Below the pieces are notes generated by a model. The model saw only the letters and a program-made list of their open reading frames with translations, had not been told where the DNA came from and made no database searches. Shown piece after piece: positions 19,017-28,195 of a stretch of 64,000 nt of DNA. Within the stretch, counting starts at the first letter, position 1; the number at the start of each line of letters is the position of its first letter. The translations under genes were made by a program, and so were the position numbers. The DNA is from Mongoliitalea lutea (GTDB lineage: Bacteria > Bacteroidota > Bacteroidia > Cytophagales > Cyclobacteriaceae). The stretch covers positions 135,123-199,122 of the forward strand of contig NZ_BMYF01000008.1 of NCBI RefSeq assembly GCF_014652135.1. Reading direction: 5' to 3'.

Positions 19017-21797
19017 ATGTTAACAGACTTAAAAAAACTTTCTCTTTTGTGCTTATTTGCACTTACAATTTCCCTCTACCCAACCCTCGCTCAAGACATC
19101 AAACCTACCACTGCGAAGGAATTGAAGGAGGCTATTGAAAGGCATCAACAGTTGTTAACGGAAACTCCATTCAGAAATTATCCAGCAAAAAATGTTGGAC
19201 CTACCAATATGAGTGGACGCGTGGTGGACATAGAGGTCAGCAATGATTATAAGACCTTCTACATCGCCGCTGCTTCCGGCGGAGTATGGAAGACAAGTGA
19301 CAACGGTCAGTCCTTTATACCCATTTTCGACCATCAGGGAGCCATAGGTATTGGAGACATAGCCCTGTCGAAAAGCAATAACAACATCCTCTGGGTAGGT
19401 ACGGGAGAAAATAACTCAAGCAGATCCACTTATGCAGGTGCTGGTGTATACAAGTCCACGGATGCCGGTCAGACGTGGGAACACATGGGCTTAGGCTTCT
19501 CCCAACATATCGGACAAATTCAAATTCACCCAGAAAATCCTGACATCGTTTGGGTTGGTTCCATGGGCTCCCTCTATTCTACCAACGAGGAGCGCGGACT
19601 TTATAAAACCACTGACGGAGGAAAAACATGGAAGCGAACCTTGTTTGTCAACAACAATACAGGTGTAATTGATATTAAAGTTGACCCAAGTAATCCAAAC
19701 CATTTATTAGCTGCTACTTGGGAGCGATTTAGACAATCGCATGATTTTATTGGTAATGGAAAAGGCTCAGGAATCTGGAGATCAGAAGATGGCGGAGAAA
19801 CCTGGCAAAAATCAGATGCAGGATTCCCAACAGATGAATTTGTAGGAAGAATCGGTTTTGACTTTAGCATGAGTCAGCCGAATATCGTGTACGCACTGCA
19901 TGATAACCAACGGACCGAAACCAGAGAATCATCTCGAGGGATGGGCAACAGAAATGCAGATGAACTCAGTTTTGATAACTTTCAAAATATGACCGCAGCT
20001 GAGGTGCAAAATTTGGACAATGCCAAATTAGACCGTTTTCTCCGAAGCAATCGATTCGCTACCAAATACAATGCGGCTACCGTTAAGCGCTTAGTAGCCC
20101 AAGGCAAAATAACCCCTAAGCAAATCGCTACTTATAATGGGGGTGGCGTAGATGCGAATGCCGCTATCTTGAACGCAAGCGTAGTAGGGGCAGAAGTGTA
20201 CCGTTCCGAAGACAGTGGTAAATCTTGGAAAAAAGTCAATGAAAGTGATTTATCCAGACTTTACAACACCTATGGCTACTACTTTGGAGAAGTTCGTACG
20301 AGCACCACGAATCCAGATGAACTGTTTTTATTGGGTGTACCGCTATTAGTTTCGAGAGATGGTGGAAAGAATTTTGCCTTAACCGATACTGTAGGCAATG
20401 TACATTCAGACCATCAAGCCATGTGGATCAATCCTCAGGACAGCAAGCACATATTACTCGGTACAGACGGTGGATTATATAGATCTTATGGCGGTGGAGA
20501 GCGCTGGGAGCATCTGAATACAGAATTGACCATCAGCCAGTTTTACTCCATCATGGTAGATGAGAACGAACCCTACAACATATACGGAGGAATGCAGGAC
20601 AACGGTGTTTGGTATGGTAAATCAACAGGAAAACCTTCCGATGTATGGACTTCCTTAATGGGAGGTGACGGAATGGTGGTGGCTGTTGACACTCGAACCA
20701 ACGATATTGTATATACAGGCTTTCAGTTTGGCAACTACTTCCGTATCAATACGAAGACAGGTGAACGTAAATCTGTTACCCCTGGGTATGATATTGGCAG
20801 AGCGCCTAATCGCTGGAACTGGCGAACTCCGGCAGTCCTGAGCAAGCATAATCAAGACATCTTCTACATGGGTTCTCAGTATGTTTATCGTTCTCTTGAT
20901 AGAGGAGATACTTGGGAAACCATCTCTCCAGACTTGACCAAAAACCAAAAAAGCGGAAATGTTCCATTTGCAACCTTAACAGTAGTAGAAGAATCACCCC
21001 TAGAGTTTGGGACACTTTATGCGGGTTCGGATGACGGCAATCTTTGGATTACTCGAGATCATGGCAAAAACTGGACTGATATCAGCAAAGGACTACCTCA
21101 AGGTAGGTGGGTCAGCAGCGTAACTCCATCTGCTCATCAGGAAGGGTTGGTCTATCTCACCTTGACAGGCTACCGATTTGATGATTTCCAGACCTATGTA
21201 TTCAAAAGTACGGACTATGGAAAAACATGGACAAGCATCAAAGGTAACTTACCTATGGAGGCTACCAATGTTATCAAAGAAGATGTGAAAAATTCTGAAA
21301 TACTATATCTAGGGACAGACCATGGGTTATATGTAAGTATGGATGGCGGAAAAAGTTGGGCATTATTTCAAGGCAACTTGCCGAATGTCCCGATTTACGA
21401 CATGGTGATTCAGGCCAAGGCCAATGATTTGGTCATTGGTACCCACGGAAGGAGTGTGTATGTAATCAATCTGGATGTTTTGCATCAAATCAAACAAAAT
21501 AATGGAGCGTTGTCCATTCTCAGAGCAGACAACGTCCGCATCAATCCACGCTGGTCTGCCATGTCAGGAAGAACAAACTCACAAGCCATAATATTCTATC
21601 TTCCTTCCGCCGAAACGATTTCCTTGACAGTTCAAAATGAAAAAGGAGAAGTTACTAAGTCTTGGGAAGTAGCCGGTTCAAAAGGCGTAAACATCACTTC
21701 TTGGGACATGGAAGCTTCTATTGCAAAGGGTAAGTACTCCCTTCTTATTACTGATAGTAAGGGACAATCTGTTGATAAGGGTTTTGAAATCAATTGA
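19017..21797 (+). CDS. Secreted Asp-box (BNR/VPS10-like) beta-propeller protein
   Basis: 926 residues with a signal peptide ending near TLAQ. About eleven Asp-box words are visible along the protein: TSDNGQSF, STDAGQTW, TTDGGKTW, SEDGGETW, SEDSGKSW, SRDGGKNF, YGGGERW, SLDRGDTW, TRDHGKNW, STDYGKTW and SMDGGKSW. These mark successive blades, probably two propellers, as in sortilin/VPS10-like and sialidase-like folds. Proteins of this kind in Bacteroidota are often annotated as glycosyl hydrolases, but no catalytic residues can be pointed to. The final 90 residues form a separate beta domain, possibly FlgD-Ig-like. It is divergent from susC with 228 bases between starts, suggesting joint control. 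Confidence 0.85.
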   Translation: MLTDLKKLSLLCLFALTISLYPTLAQDIKPTTAKELKEAIERHQQLLTETPFRNYPAKNVGPTNMSGRVVDIEVSNDYKTFYIAAASGGVWKTSDNGQSFIPIFDHQGAIGIGDIALSKSNNNILWVGTGENNSSRSTYAGAGVYKSTDAGQTWEHMGLGFSQHIGQIQIHPENPDIVWVGSMGSLYSTNEERGLYKTTDGGKTWKRTLFVNNNTGVIDIKVDPSNPNHLLAATWERFRQSHDFIGNGKGSGIWRSEDGGETWQKSDAGFPTDEFVGRIGFDFSMSQPNIVYALHDNQRTETRESSRGMGNRNADELSFDNFQNMTAAEVQNLDNAKLDRFLRSNRFATKYNAATVKRLVAQGKITPKQIATYNGGGVDANAAILNASVVGAEVYRSEDSGKSWKKVNESDLSRLYNTYGYYFGEVRTSTTNPDELFLLGVPLLVSRDGGKNFALTDTVGNVHSDHQAMWINPQDSKHILLGTDGGLYRSYGGGERWEHLNTELTISQFYSIMVDENEPYNIYGGMQDNGVWYGKSTGKPSDVWTSLMGGDGMVVAVDTRTNDIVYTGFQFGNYFRINTKTGERKSVTPGYDIGRAPNRWNWRTPAVLSKHNQDIFYMGSQYVYRSLDRGDTWETISPDLTKNQKSGNVPFATLTVVEESPLEFGTLYAGSDDGNLWITRDHGKNWTDISKGLPQGRWVSSVTPSAHQEGLVYLTLTGYRFDDFQTYVFKSTDYGKTWTSIKGNLPMEATNVIKEDVKNSEILYLGTDHGLYVSMDGGKSWALFQGNLPNVPIYDMVIQAKANDLVIGTHGRSVYVINLDVLHQIKQNNGALSILRADNVRINPRWSAMSGRTNSQAIIFYLPSAETISLTVQNEKGEVTKSWEVAGSKGVNITSWDMEASIAKGKYSLLITDSKGQSVDKGFEIN

Positions 21798-21837
21798 TAG
21801 CTTTTAGCTGACATCAGTTATTAATGTGGCAATAAAT

Positions 21838-21870
21838 AAAAAACCTAGACTTAAGTAGTCTAGGTTTTTT
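21838..21870 (+). terminator. Rho-independent terminator
   Basis: A 13-bp stem AAAAAACCTAGAC (21838-21850) / GTCTAGGTTTTTT (21858-21870) with a 7-base loop, 40 bases after the stop of the Asp-box propeller gene. The T-run serves the plus strand; the A-run could also serve the opposite strand. Confidence 0.85.
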
Positions 21871-21980
21871 TATTTTGTCATGCTAGGATGCAAACTATGA
21901 AAACATTTCTTATTAAGTTAAGATCACTATACATAATTTAGATATCTTTTTGGATGATTCATCCATCAGCATGCGTAATT

Positions 21981-22571
21981 CTAGAACAATCTAAAACCAG
22001 CAGATACCATTAATTGATTTTGGCGTTGGTCTGTATTGAAACCTGCAACACTTTGAGCGATTCTTCCTAGAGAGTTTTCATATTTGAAGTCAAGAATGAG
22101 ATTCCCCAAATCCAAACCGATTCCAGCTTGATATCCTAAAGTGGATGATCTATAATCGACATTTTGAGCTACATTTAGGGCGTCATCTAAGGTATAATCC
22201 AACAATACTGATGCAATAGGACCCGCTTGGATTCTAAAAACTCTAGCCAGTTTCACTCCAACCATGAAAGGGATATCTAAACGATTGAAATTGGCATCTA
22301 TGCTAGCATCTATCCCTGTATCAGATTTTTGAATGATGGTTCCTCCGGTATTGGTATATAAAAATTCTGGTTGTACAAATACGGAAGCCCCTCCCATACG
22401 TACAAATGCACCTACATGATAACCAAGGGAAGTAGAACCCGATTCAAAGCCATCTCCGTTGACAGCAATTGAACTTTGTGAAACACCAACTTTTGGACCA
22501 ATAGAAAAGTCTTGCGCCGAGAGTTTAGAAAAGCATAGAACTGCTATTAGTAATAAATATACATTCTTCAT
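21981..22571 (-). CDS. Porin-family outer-membrane beta-barrel protein (PorT-like fold)
   Basis: A 196-residue barrel protein with signal peptide MKNVYLLLIAVLCFSKLSAQ and repeated amphipathic strands, ending MVSAGFRLF with a terminal Phe. Motifs typical of the outer_membrane_beta-barrel (PF13568) group are seen: FSIGPKVGVSQSSI at the mature N-terminus, VFVQPEFLYTNTGG and IPFMVGVKLARVFRIQAGP. I prefer the ATG at 22571 because an upstream ATG would add a hydrophilic stretch before the signal. Function is unknown for most members. It is monocistronic, bounded upstream by the long terminator stem at 22654-22699. Confidence 0.85.
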   Translation of the reverse strand: MKNVYLLLIAVLCFSKLSAQDFSIGPKVGVSQSSIAVNGDGFESGSTSLGYHVGAFVRMGGASVFVQPEFLYTNTGGTIIQKSDTGIDASIDANFNRLDIPFMVGVKLARVFRIQAGPIASVLLDYTLDDALNVAQNVDYRSSTLGYQAGIGLDLGNLILDFKYENSLGRIAQSVAGFNTDQRQNQLMVSAGFRLF

Positions 22572-22653
22572 TATCCTTGAGATTATACCTTCTGCTAATG
22601 TAACCAAAAGTGATAAAAATAACTAAACGAGAGACATATACTTTTTATACTTA

Positions 22654-22699
22654 ACAAAAAACAAAAAAGAGAGGTCTTCCTCTCTTTTTTGTTTTTTGT
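22654..22699 (-). terminator. Strong terminator closing the 22.7-30.5 kb operon
   Basis: A perfect 21-bp inverted repeat (22654-22674 against 22679-22699) with a 4-base TCTT loop. The core is AGAGAGG/CCTCTCT flanked by A-rich and T-rich arms, so it can act in both directions. It starts 4 bases after the stop of the symporter gene. Confidence 0.92.
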
Positions 22700-22702
22700 A
22701 AA

Positions 22703-24091
22703 TCAACCCCCTTCTTGTGGGTCTCCAAAGACACCTAAAGTGTCGAGAAGTACTAATGCAATAACAATAGGACAAACCCACTTGATGAAAAAGATCCAAG
22801 CAGACCGCCAAGGACCTTTGAATGAAGGTGAACCTAAAGCAAGTTCATTGGCAAAATCAGAAATTTTCTTAGCCCAACCAGTATATAGAGCTAGCATAAA
22901 ACAAATAAGCACTACTGCGAAAGTTCCAAATAAGAAATCCATAATCCCAAAGAAACCTACTTGTACATTACCACCGAATTTTAATGTCAAGGATTCAAAG
23001 AAGTTGCCTTCAATGGATGAAAGTGCTGACGGGACAGACAAAGCCATGGCAGCTATACCAATCAACCAAGCAGCTTTTTTTCTACTCCATTTCTTCTCAT
23101 CGATGAAATATGCCACAGGAACTTCCAACATTGATATGGAAGAAGTCAAGGCAGCCACTAATAATAAAAGGAAGAATAAGGCTCCAATAAAGTTACCTCC
23201 TGGCATCGCGTCAAATACTTTGGGCAATACCTCAAAAACCAAAGCAGGTCCACCTGCGGGATCTTTTCCCGGTAACAACGCAAACAAGGCAGGGAAAACC
23301 ATCAATCCTCCCAACAAGGCTACCATACTGTCCATCCCTGCAATCCAACCGGAAGACTGTACGATGTTACTACTTTTTGGCAAATAAGAACCAAAGGTAA
23401 TCATCAAGCCCCAACCTACAGACATGGAGAAAAAAGCCTGACCAAGTGCTGATAAGACAACTTTTCCATCAATCTTAGAAAAATCAGGTTTCAAATAGTA
23501 TTCAATACCGGCGCTAGCACCTTCCAAGGTTACTGCACGGCCCGCAATGAAGATAATAATGATAAACAAGATAGGCATCAAAAACTTAGCAGCTTTCTCA
23601 ATACCACCAGAAACACCGCCCAATACAACACCAATTGTCATCAAAATAAATATGAAGCACAATGGAATCACATACATTGGTGTCTGTTGAAAATCTGCAA
23701 AATCAACAGGAATATCTATCAATTCAGTGAAAATGTAACCAATAGTCCACCCTGCAATCACGGAATAGTAGCTTAAAACACAAAAACAAACCAGGATACA
23801 TAATACACCTGCCAATTGCCAAAACTTATTCCCGCCTGTCTCACGAATAGCTCCGATTGGGTTTTTTCCAGAGATTCTTCCTAACGCAATTTCATTGAGC
23901 AAAAGCGGAAGTCCTATGAGTAGTACACAAATTGCATATACAAAAACAAAAGCTCCCCCACCGTTCTCACCTGTTAGGTATGGAAATCTCCAAATGTTTC
24001 CAAGTCCTACCGCTGAACCGGCAGCCGCCATAATAAAACCCAAGCTGGAACCCCATTGGCCTCTCCCTTGGGTATCTGTATTCATCGCCAT
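22703..24091 (-). CDS. Sodium-dependent neurotransmitter-symporter (NSS/SNF) family transporter
   Basis: A 462-residue LeuT-fold transporter with about 11-12 membrane helices. The first helix carries the family signature SAVGLGNIWRFPYLTGENGGGAF (Na+ and substrate site in the unwound TM1), here residues about 25-47. TM6 is seen as ALGQAFFSMSVGWGLMITFGSYL. Bacterial members import amino acids with sodium; which one cannot be told. It is the last gene of a long minus-strand operon, 39 bases after the RmlD-like gene, and ends at a 21-bp terminator stem. Eleven-helix bacterial members of this length are normal. Confidence 0.93.
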   Translation of the reverse strand: MAMNTDTQGRGQWGSSLGFIMAAAGSAVGLGNIWRFPYLTGENGGGAFVFVYAICVLLIGLPLLLNEIALGRISGKNPIGAIRETGGNKFWQLAGVLCILVCFCVLSYYSVIAGWTIGYIFTELIDIPVDFADFQQTPMYVIPLCFIFILMTIGVVLGGVSGGIEKAAKFLMPILFIIIIFIAGRAVTLEGASAGIEYYLKPDFSKIDGKVVLSALGQAFFSMSVGWGLMITFGSYLPKSSNIVQSSGWIAGMDSMVALLGGLMVFPALFALLPGKDPAGGPALVFEVLPKVFDAMPGGNFIGALFFLLLLVAALTSSISMLEVPVAYFIDEKKWSRKKAAWLIGIAAMALSVPSALSSIEGNFFESLTLKFGGNVQVGFFGIMDFLFGTFAVVLICFMLALYTGWAKKISDFANELALGSPSFKGPWRSAWIFFIKWVCPIVIALVLLDTLGVFGDPQEGG

Positions 24092-24130
24092 ACGTTACGA
24101 AGTAAGTGTGATTTATAGATTAACTTATTT

Positions 24131-25069
24131 TTAAGAATCGGCTAATTTAAGTTGTTTTGCCAAAATACCAATTCCACTAGTAAAACTTTTAGGCTCAAAA
24201 TTTAACTCATTTTGAACTTTTTGAATGATAAATCCTGTTTTTGGCGGCCGCTTCGCCGATTGTGTAAAAGTAGATGCGTTTACCGGTTGAAGTAATCTTT
24301 TATCCAAACCAAAATAATCTGCGGTCATTTCAGCCATTTGGAAAGGGGTTAAGACCTCTGCTCCTGATACATGAAAAATTCCTACGGACTTTTTCATGAC
24401 CATCAATAAACAAGCATCAGCCAAATCTTCTACCAAAGTTGGGGTACGCATTTGGTCGGTGACCACTTGAATAGTTTTTCCTGCCATCAAAGATTCCCTC
24501 ACCCACAAAATTATATTAGATCTACTCAAGCCCTCTGCCACCCCATACACCAAAACTGTCCGCACAATAGCCCAGGATAGATTACTTTGCTTCAAAAGTT
24601 GCTCTCCTTCCCACTTAGTCCTTCCATAGTAATTGACAGGATTGGGTTGATCCTCCTCTATATATGGACCATTTTCTCCATCAAATACAAAATCTGTAGA
24701 GAGATACAAAAAATAGCAGCCGAATCGCTCGGCTGCCTGAATTAGATTCTTGGTACCCAAAACATTGACTATGTAGGCTTTTTCCTTGTTTTCTTCGCAA
24801 ACATCTGCTTGGGTTATAGCAGCAGCATGAATAACAGTAGTAGGCCTATGCTTTTCAAATACACTGTTCACCTGCTCCTCGGAAGAAATATCCATGGATT
24901 CCCATTGGTAATACTTGGCATAAGATGCAGGTAATCTGCTCTCACCAAGTCCTGTCGCTATCACCAGTACATGTTCCCGGTGAATCAACAACTGCACCAG
25001 CTTGTGTCCCAACAAACCGTTGGCACCGGTAATCAGAATAGTCTCATAGCGCTCAATTCCCAAATTCAT
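24131..25069 (-). CDS. RmlD-like NAD(P)-dependent sugar-nucleotide reductase/SDR
   Basis: A 312-residue extended short-chain dehydrogenase. The Rossmann motif TGANGLLGHKL is at residues about 14-24, the active-site YGRTKWEGE (YxxxK) is in the middle, and STDFVFDGENGPY precedes it as in dTDP-4-dehydrorhamnose reductases. It therefore probably reduces an activated 4-keto sugar, but no rmlABC genes are nearby and related SDR enzymes look the same at this level. The start at 25069 overlaps the end of the cyclophilin gene by 17 bases; an upstream in-frame ATG (25114) would overlap more and add a non-family extension. Confidence 0.82.
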   Translation of the reverse strand: MNLGIERYETILITGANGLLGHKLVQLLIHREHVLVIATGLGESRLPASYAKYYQWESMDISSEEQVNSVFEKHRPTTVIHAAAITQADVCEENKEKAYIVNVLGTKNLIQAAERFGCYFLYLSTDFVFDGENGPYIEEDQPNPVNYYGRTKWEGEQLLKQSNLSWAIVRTVLVYGVAEGLSRSNIILWVRESLMAGKTIQVVTDQMRTPTLVEDLADACLLMVMKKSVGIFHVSGAEVLTPFQMAEMTADYFGLDKRLLQPVNASTFTQSAKRPPKTGFIIQKVQNELNFEPKSFTSGIGILAKQLKLADS

Positions 25070-25883
25070 ACCCAAATTCTTTGGTGATTTTGGATTTTGG
25101 CAATTGGGAAACACTCACTTTCATATACACAGGATCCACAGGTTTGTCACGGGGCCCAGTTTCCACTGCTGCAATTTTCTCCATCACATCCAAACCCTGA
25201 ATAACTTTCCCAAACACTGTGTATTCGTTATCTAAGTGAGGCGTACCCCCAACAGTAGTATAAGCATCAATTTGTTGCTTGGTCATATTCTTCTCCAAAT
25301 TGATATTATAGAAGGATTCCAAGTCAGACTTGGCAGCTAGCATCATTTCATTGATGGCATCAAATTCTTGTGCTTGATAAAACTGCTGATACTTCTCCAT
25401 CAATTCTTTATTGCTACCCAGCTGCATGTATTTGAAAAATGTCTCTGACAGCAGCTTCATGTCCACTACTAATTCATTGCACGTATAGACCTTCCCTTGG
25501 ACTATGTAAAATTGGGAACCGCTGGACCTGCGCTCTGGATTGACATTATTACCCATACGTGCCGCTGCTATCATGCCTTTTTCATGGATTAATCCGGGCT
25601 TAATTTCCGCAGGTACGGTATACCAGTCTTCTTGAGGAAGTCCTTCTTTTCCAAATACATCCCCACCTTGGATCATAAAATCTTTGATCACCCGATGAAA
25701 ATCCGTAGAGTCAAAACGTCCCGCCTGGGCTAAACTGACAAAATTTTCCTTGTGCTTGGGAGTTTCATCAAATAAAACCGCATACATATCTCCATATGAA
25801 GTCTCAAATTTGACCAAATACTCTTTTTCTGTTTTGCAGGAAAAACTAACTGCCACTAAAATAATGAAGAATAACTGTCTCAT
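25053..25883 (-). CDS. Cyclophilin-type peptidyl-prolyl isomerase lipoprotein
   Basis: A 276-residue protein with a lipobox (LVAVSFSC, Cys 16), so it is exported and lipidated and helps proline isomerisation during folding of envelope proteins. Cyclophilin motifs are FHRVIKDFMIQGGD and SGSQFYIVQG, then NEYTVFGKVIQGLDVMEKIA. Between the FYIVQG strand and the NEYTVFGK strand about 90 extra residues form a helical, charged insert (about 131-215). This insert is common in Bacteroidota homologues but absent from E. coli PpiA. It overlaps hemC by 4 bases upstream and the RmlD-like gene downstream, so it is inside the operon. Confidence 0.92.
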   Translation of the reverse strand: MRQLFFIILVAVSFSCKTEKEYLVKFETSYGDMYAVLFDETPKHKENFVSLAQAGRFDSTDFHRVIKDFMIQGGDVFGKEGLPQEDWYTVPAEIKPGLIHEKGMIAAARMGNNVNPERRSSGSQFYIVQGKVYTCNELVVDMKLLSETFFKYMQLGSNKELMEKYQQFYQAQEFDAINEMMLAAKSDLESFYNINLEKNMTKQQIDAYTTVGGTPHLDNEYTVFGKVIQGLDVMEKIAAVETGPRDKPVDPVYMKVSVSQLPKSKITKEFGYEFGN

Positions 25884-26818
25884 TTATTCAATCCTTTTTT
25901 AATATCCTGTAAAATTTCTGCACCACCTGCTTTTAAAATGGAATGCGCCAAACTTTCTCCAAGCTTCATTGCTTCCTCAAAAGTTCCATGGATTTCTTGT
26001 ACAATTCGCTCTTTCCCATCCAGACTCACAATCCCACCTTTCAACACAAGTGCATCATTCGCTATGGTCGCCAAGCCAAAAACAGGAATACTACACCCTC
26101 CCTCCAATACACGTAAATATGCTCTTTCTGCTTCCAAGCGATAACCTGTAGCAGGGTGATGACAAGCTGCAATGATTTGCTGTCTGATAGCAGGGTCTAG
26201 TGTAGTAGCTGATTCAATAGCCACAGAGCCCTGTCCTACCGCAGGCGTAAACTCCTCCAAACTCAACTCCTCCACAATCATCTCATCATACCCCATGCGG
26301 TGTGCACCTGCATAGGCCAATAATAAAGCATCACAAACGCCAGATTCCATTTTGGCAATTCTCGTCTGTAAATTCCCTCTGACCTCTACCGTTTGAATAT
26401 GCGGATAAAAATGCTTCAAAGTAGCCACTCTTCTGGTGGAAGAAGTTCCCAGCAACAAGGGTTTGGACGGGTCCTTGTAATCAATATCCTTTCGATGACT
26501 CAGGATGATATCGTTGACTTTCTCCCGCTCTGTAAATGCAATCAATTCAAATCCCTCAGGAAGGGAAGACTGCATATCTTTGGCACTGTGCACGGCAATA
26601 TCGATGGTACCAGAAGCCAACTGATCTTCCAATTCTTCAGTAAAGACTCCTTTGCTCCCAATTTTGGCAATGGATACATCCAAAATTTTATCACCCTTGG
26701 TTTCGATGATGACAATCTCACTCTCCAGTCCCTGCTTTTTCAACAAGTCCTGCACATGATAGGCCTGCCAAAGAGCCAACTTACTCCCTCTAGTGCCTAT
26801 CTTTATCTGCTTGCTCAT
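25880..26818 (-). CDS. hemC: Hydroxymethylbilane synthase (porphobilinogen deaminase)
   Basis: A 312-residue cytosolic enzyme that joins four porphobilinogens into hydroxymethylbilane for heme and siroheme. It begins with [25 protein letters not shown] and [11 protein letters not shown] are the substrate-binding stretches (Asp in HSAKD), and LEGGCSIPV holds the cysteine that carries the dipyrromethane cofactor. The other heme gene here, hemE, is 25 kb away. Its start overlaps the rimK end by 29 bases and its stop overlaps the cyclophilin start by 4, consistent with tight co-translation in the operon. Confidence 0.96.
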   Translation of the reverse strand: MSKQIKIGTRGSKLALWQAYHVQDLLKKQGLESEIVIIETKGDKILDVSIAKIGSKGVFTEELEDQLASGTIDIAVHSAKDMQSSLPEGFELIAFTEREKVNDIILSHRKDIDYKDPSKPLLLGTSSTRRVATLKHFYPHIQTVEVRGNLQTRIAKMESGVCDALLLAYAGAHRMGYDEMIVEELSLEEFTPAVGQGSVAIESATTLDPAIRQQIIAACHHPATGYRLEAERAYLRVLEGGCSIPVFGLATIANDALVLKGGIVSLDGKERIVQEIHGTFEEAMKLGESLAHSILKAGGAEILQDIKKGLNK

Positions 26819-27722
26819 GTTTGATTCGTTTTTTTCTATCTGTTTTTTGCACCGATGCTTCGATGTATTTGACTATTTCTCCTGCGATATCAATTCCTGT
26901 TGCCTTTTCTATACCCTCCAATCCAGGACTGCTATTCACTTCCAAAATCAGTGGACCTCTATCTGATTGCAACATATCCACGCCAGCGATATCCAAGCCC
27001 AAAGCTTTAGCTGCGCCCAATGCTGCCAAGCGCTCTTGTTTGCTTAAGCGGATGACAGTAGCCTTACCTCCTCTGTGCAAATTGGAGCGAAACTCTCCTT
27101 CTGCTCCTTGACGTTTCATGGCACCGACCACCTTTCCATTGACCACAAATGCACGTATATCCGCACCTTTGGCCTCTTTGATAAACTCCTGAACGATTAT
27201 TCTCGCTTTCAAGCCATGGAAAGCTTCGATTACAGATTGAGCTGCTTTTTTGGTTTCTGCCAACACCACTCCCAAGCCTTGCGTCCCTTCCAGTAACTTA
27301 ATAATCAACGGAGTCCCACCAACCTGTTCGATCAAGGTTTTTTCTCCGCCTTTGGAGAAATTTGTAAAAGCAGTTTTGGGCATGCCTAGCCCCTCTCTCG
27401 ATAATATCTGCAAGCTTCGCAACTTATCCCTACTTCTTACAATCGCTTGGGACTGTACCGCAGCAAAAGCTCCCATCAACTCAAACTGCCTGACCACTGC
27501 TGTACCATAAAAAGTTACAGAAGCTCCAATCCTAGGAATGATGGCATCAATCCCTTCCAATTTTTCTCCTTTATAAATAATGGAGGGGCCCTCCTGCTCT
27601 ATGATCAAGTCACACAATAAATGATCGATAATCATGGATTCGTGGCCTGCTGCACGAATAGCTTCCTGCAGCCTTCGGGTGGAGTATAAATGTTGATTTC
27701 GGGAAAGAATGGCAATTTTCAT
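26790..27722 (-). CDS. rimK: RimK family ATP-grasp alpha-L-glutamate ligase
   Basis: 310 residues of the ATP-grasp fold: an N-terminal preATP region ([18 protein letters not shown]), the ATP-binding core with [20 protein letters not shown] and [19 protein letters not shown], and [23 protein letters not shown] at the C-end, whose E and N hold Mg2+. RimK adds glutamates to the C-terminus of ribosomal protein S6 in E. coli and Pseudomonas. The adjacent upstream gene is the retropepsin-like RimB partner, 17 bases away, which supports a RimK/RimB unit here. Whether S6 is the target in this organism is inferred. Confidence 0.93.
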   Translation of the reverse strand: MKIAILSRNQHLYSTRRLQEAIRAAGHESMIIDHLLCDLIIEQEGPSIIYKGEKLEGIDAIIPRIGASVTFYGTAVVRQFELMGAFAAVQSQAIVRSRDKLRSLQILSREGLGMPKTAFTNFSKGGEKTLIEQVGGTPLIIKLLEGTQGLGVVLAETKKAAQSVIEAFHGLKARIIVQEFIKEAKGADIRAFVVNGKVVGAMKRQGAEGEFRSNLHRGGKATVIRLSKQERLAALGAAKALGLDIAGVDMLQSDRGPLILEVNSSPGLEGIEKATGIDIAGEIVKYIEASVQKTDRKKRIKHEQADKDRH

Positions 27723-27739
27723 AGTGGGGAGACTGCTCC

Positions 27740-28195
27740 TTAAGATGTTGGTGAAGTTATATTTTTTCGCGGGGTGCTGAGATGAACCTGAGACACATCC
27801 ACAAGGAATCTCCCTTGGATGAGCTTTCTACCAATCAATACGGCATTCCGCATTTTGGATCGATCGGTAAGCGTAAACTCTGCTTCAAATTCTTCCCCAA
27901 ACATACGGACTTTTGTACTCACTTTGTAACGAACCTCTGCTTCTCCAAAAGAATTCTTTACCCGCTTCTGAGTATAGTTCGTAGCACGAAGCTCTTTACC
28001 GGAATATTTTCTATCCAAAACCGAAAGCAATTTAAAATAAAGAACTTTGGAACCGTTTTCCTCACGTTCCTCTGCAAAATCACAGTGAATAGAAGAGGTG
28101 TAAGCACCCGTATCAATTTTGGCGCTGATATTAGCTATCCCCCAGTCCAAAAAACTGATTTTCTCTTTTCTCCCGATGATTTTTTTATTGCTCAT
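27740..28195 (-). CDS. RimB-like retropepsin-fold protease (putative ATP-dependent zinc protease family)
   Basis: A 151-residue cytosolic protein of the PF05618 group. The retroviral-protease-like motif [14 protein letters not shown] near residues 27-40 provides the single catalytic Asp (DTG), so a dimer is needed. [14 protein letters not shown] at the start and [16 protein letters not shown] near the end are family hallmarks. It overlaps holB by 4 bases (ATGA) and precedes rimK by 17. In Pseudomonas RimB works with RimK in S6 modification; the pairing here argues for the same module. The older name zinc protease is not supported by a zinc motif. Confidence 0.88.
   Translation of the reverse strand: MSNKKIIGRKEKISFLDWGIANISAKIDTGAYTSSIHCDFAEEREENGSKVLYFKLLSVLDRKYSGKELRATNYTQKRVKNSFGEAEVRYKVSTKVRMFGEEFEAEFTLTDRSKMRNAVLIGRKLIQGRFLVDVSQVHLSTPRKNITSPTS

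Noticed and set aside
22689..23387. A 232-codon open frame opposite the Na+ symporter gene
   Set aside because: It lies wholly antisense to a well-conserved transporter gene, has low-complexity composition (many K, P, N) and no domain; it also includes the terminator region.
25070..25114. Upstream ATG of the RmlD-like gene
   Set aside because: It would add 15 residues read through the end of the cyclophilin gene and unlike the family; the internal ATG at 25069 fits better.
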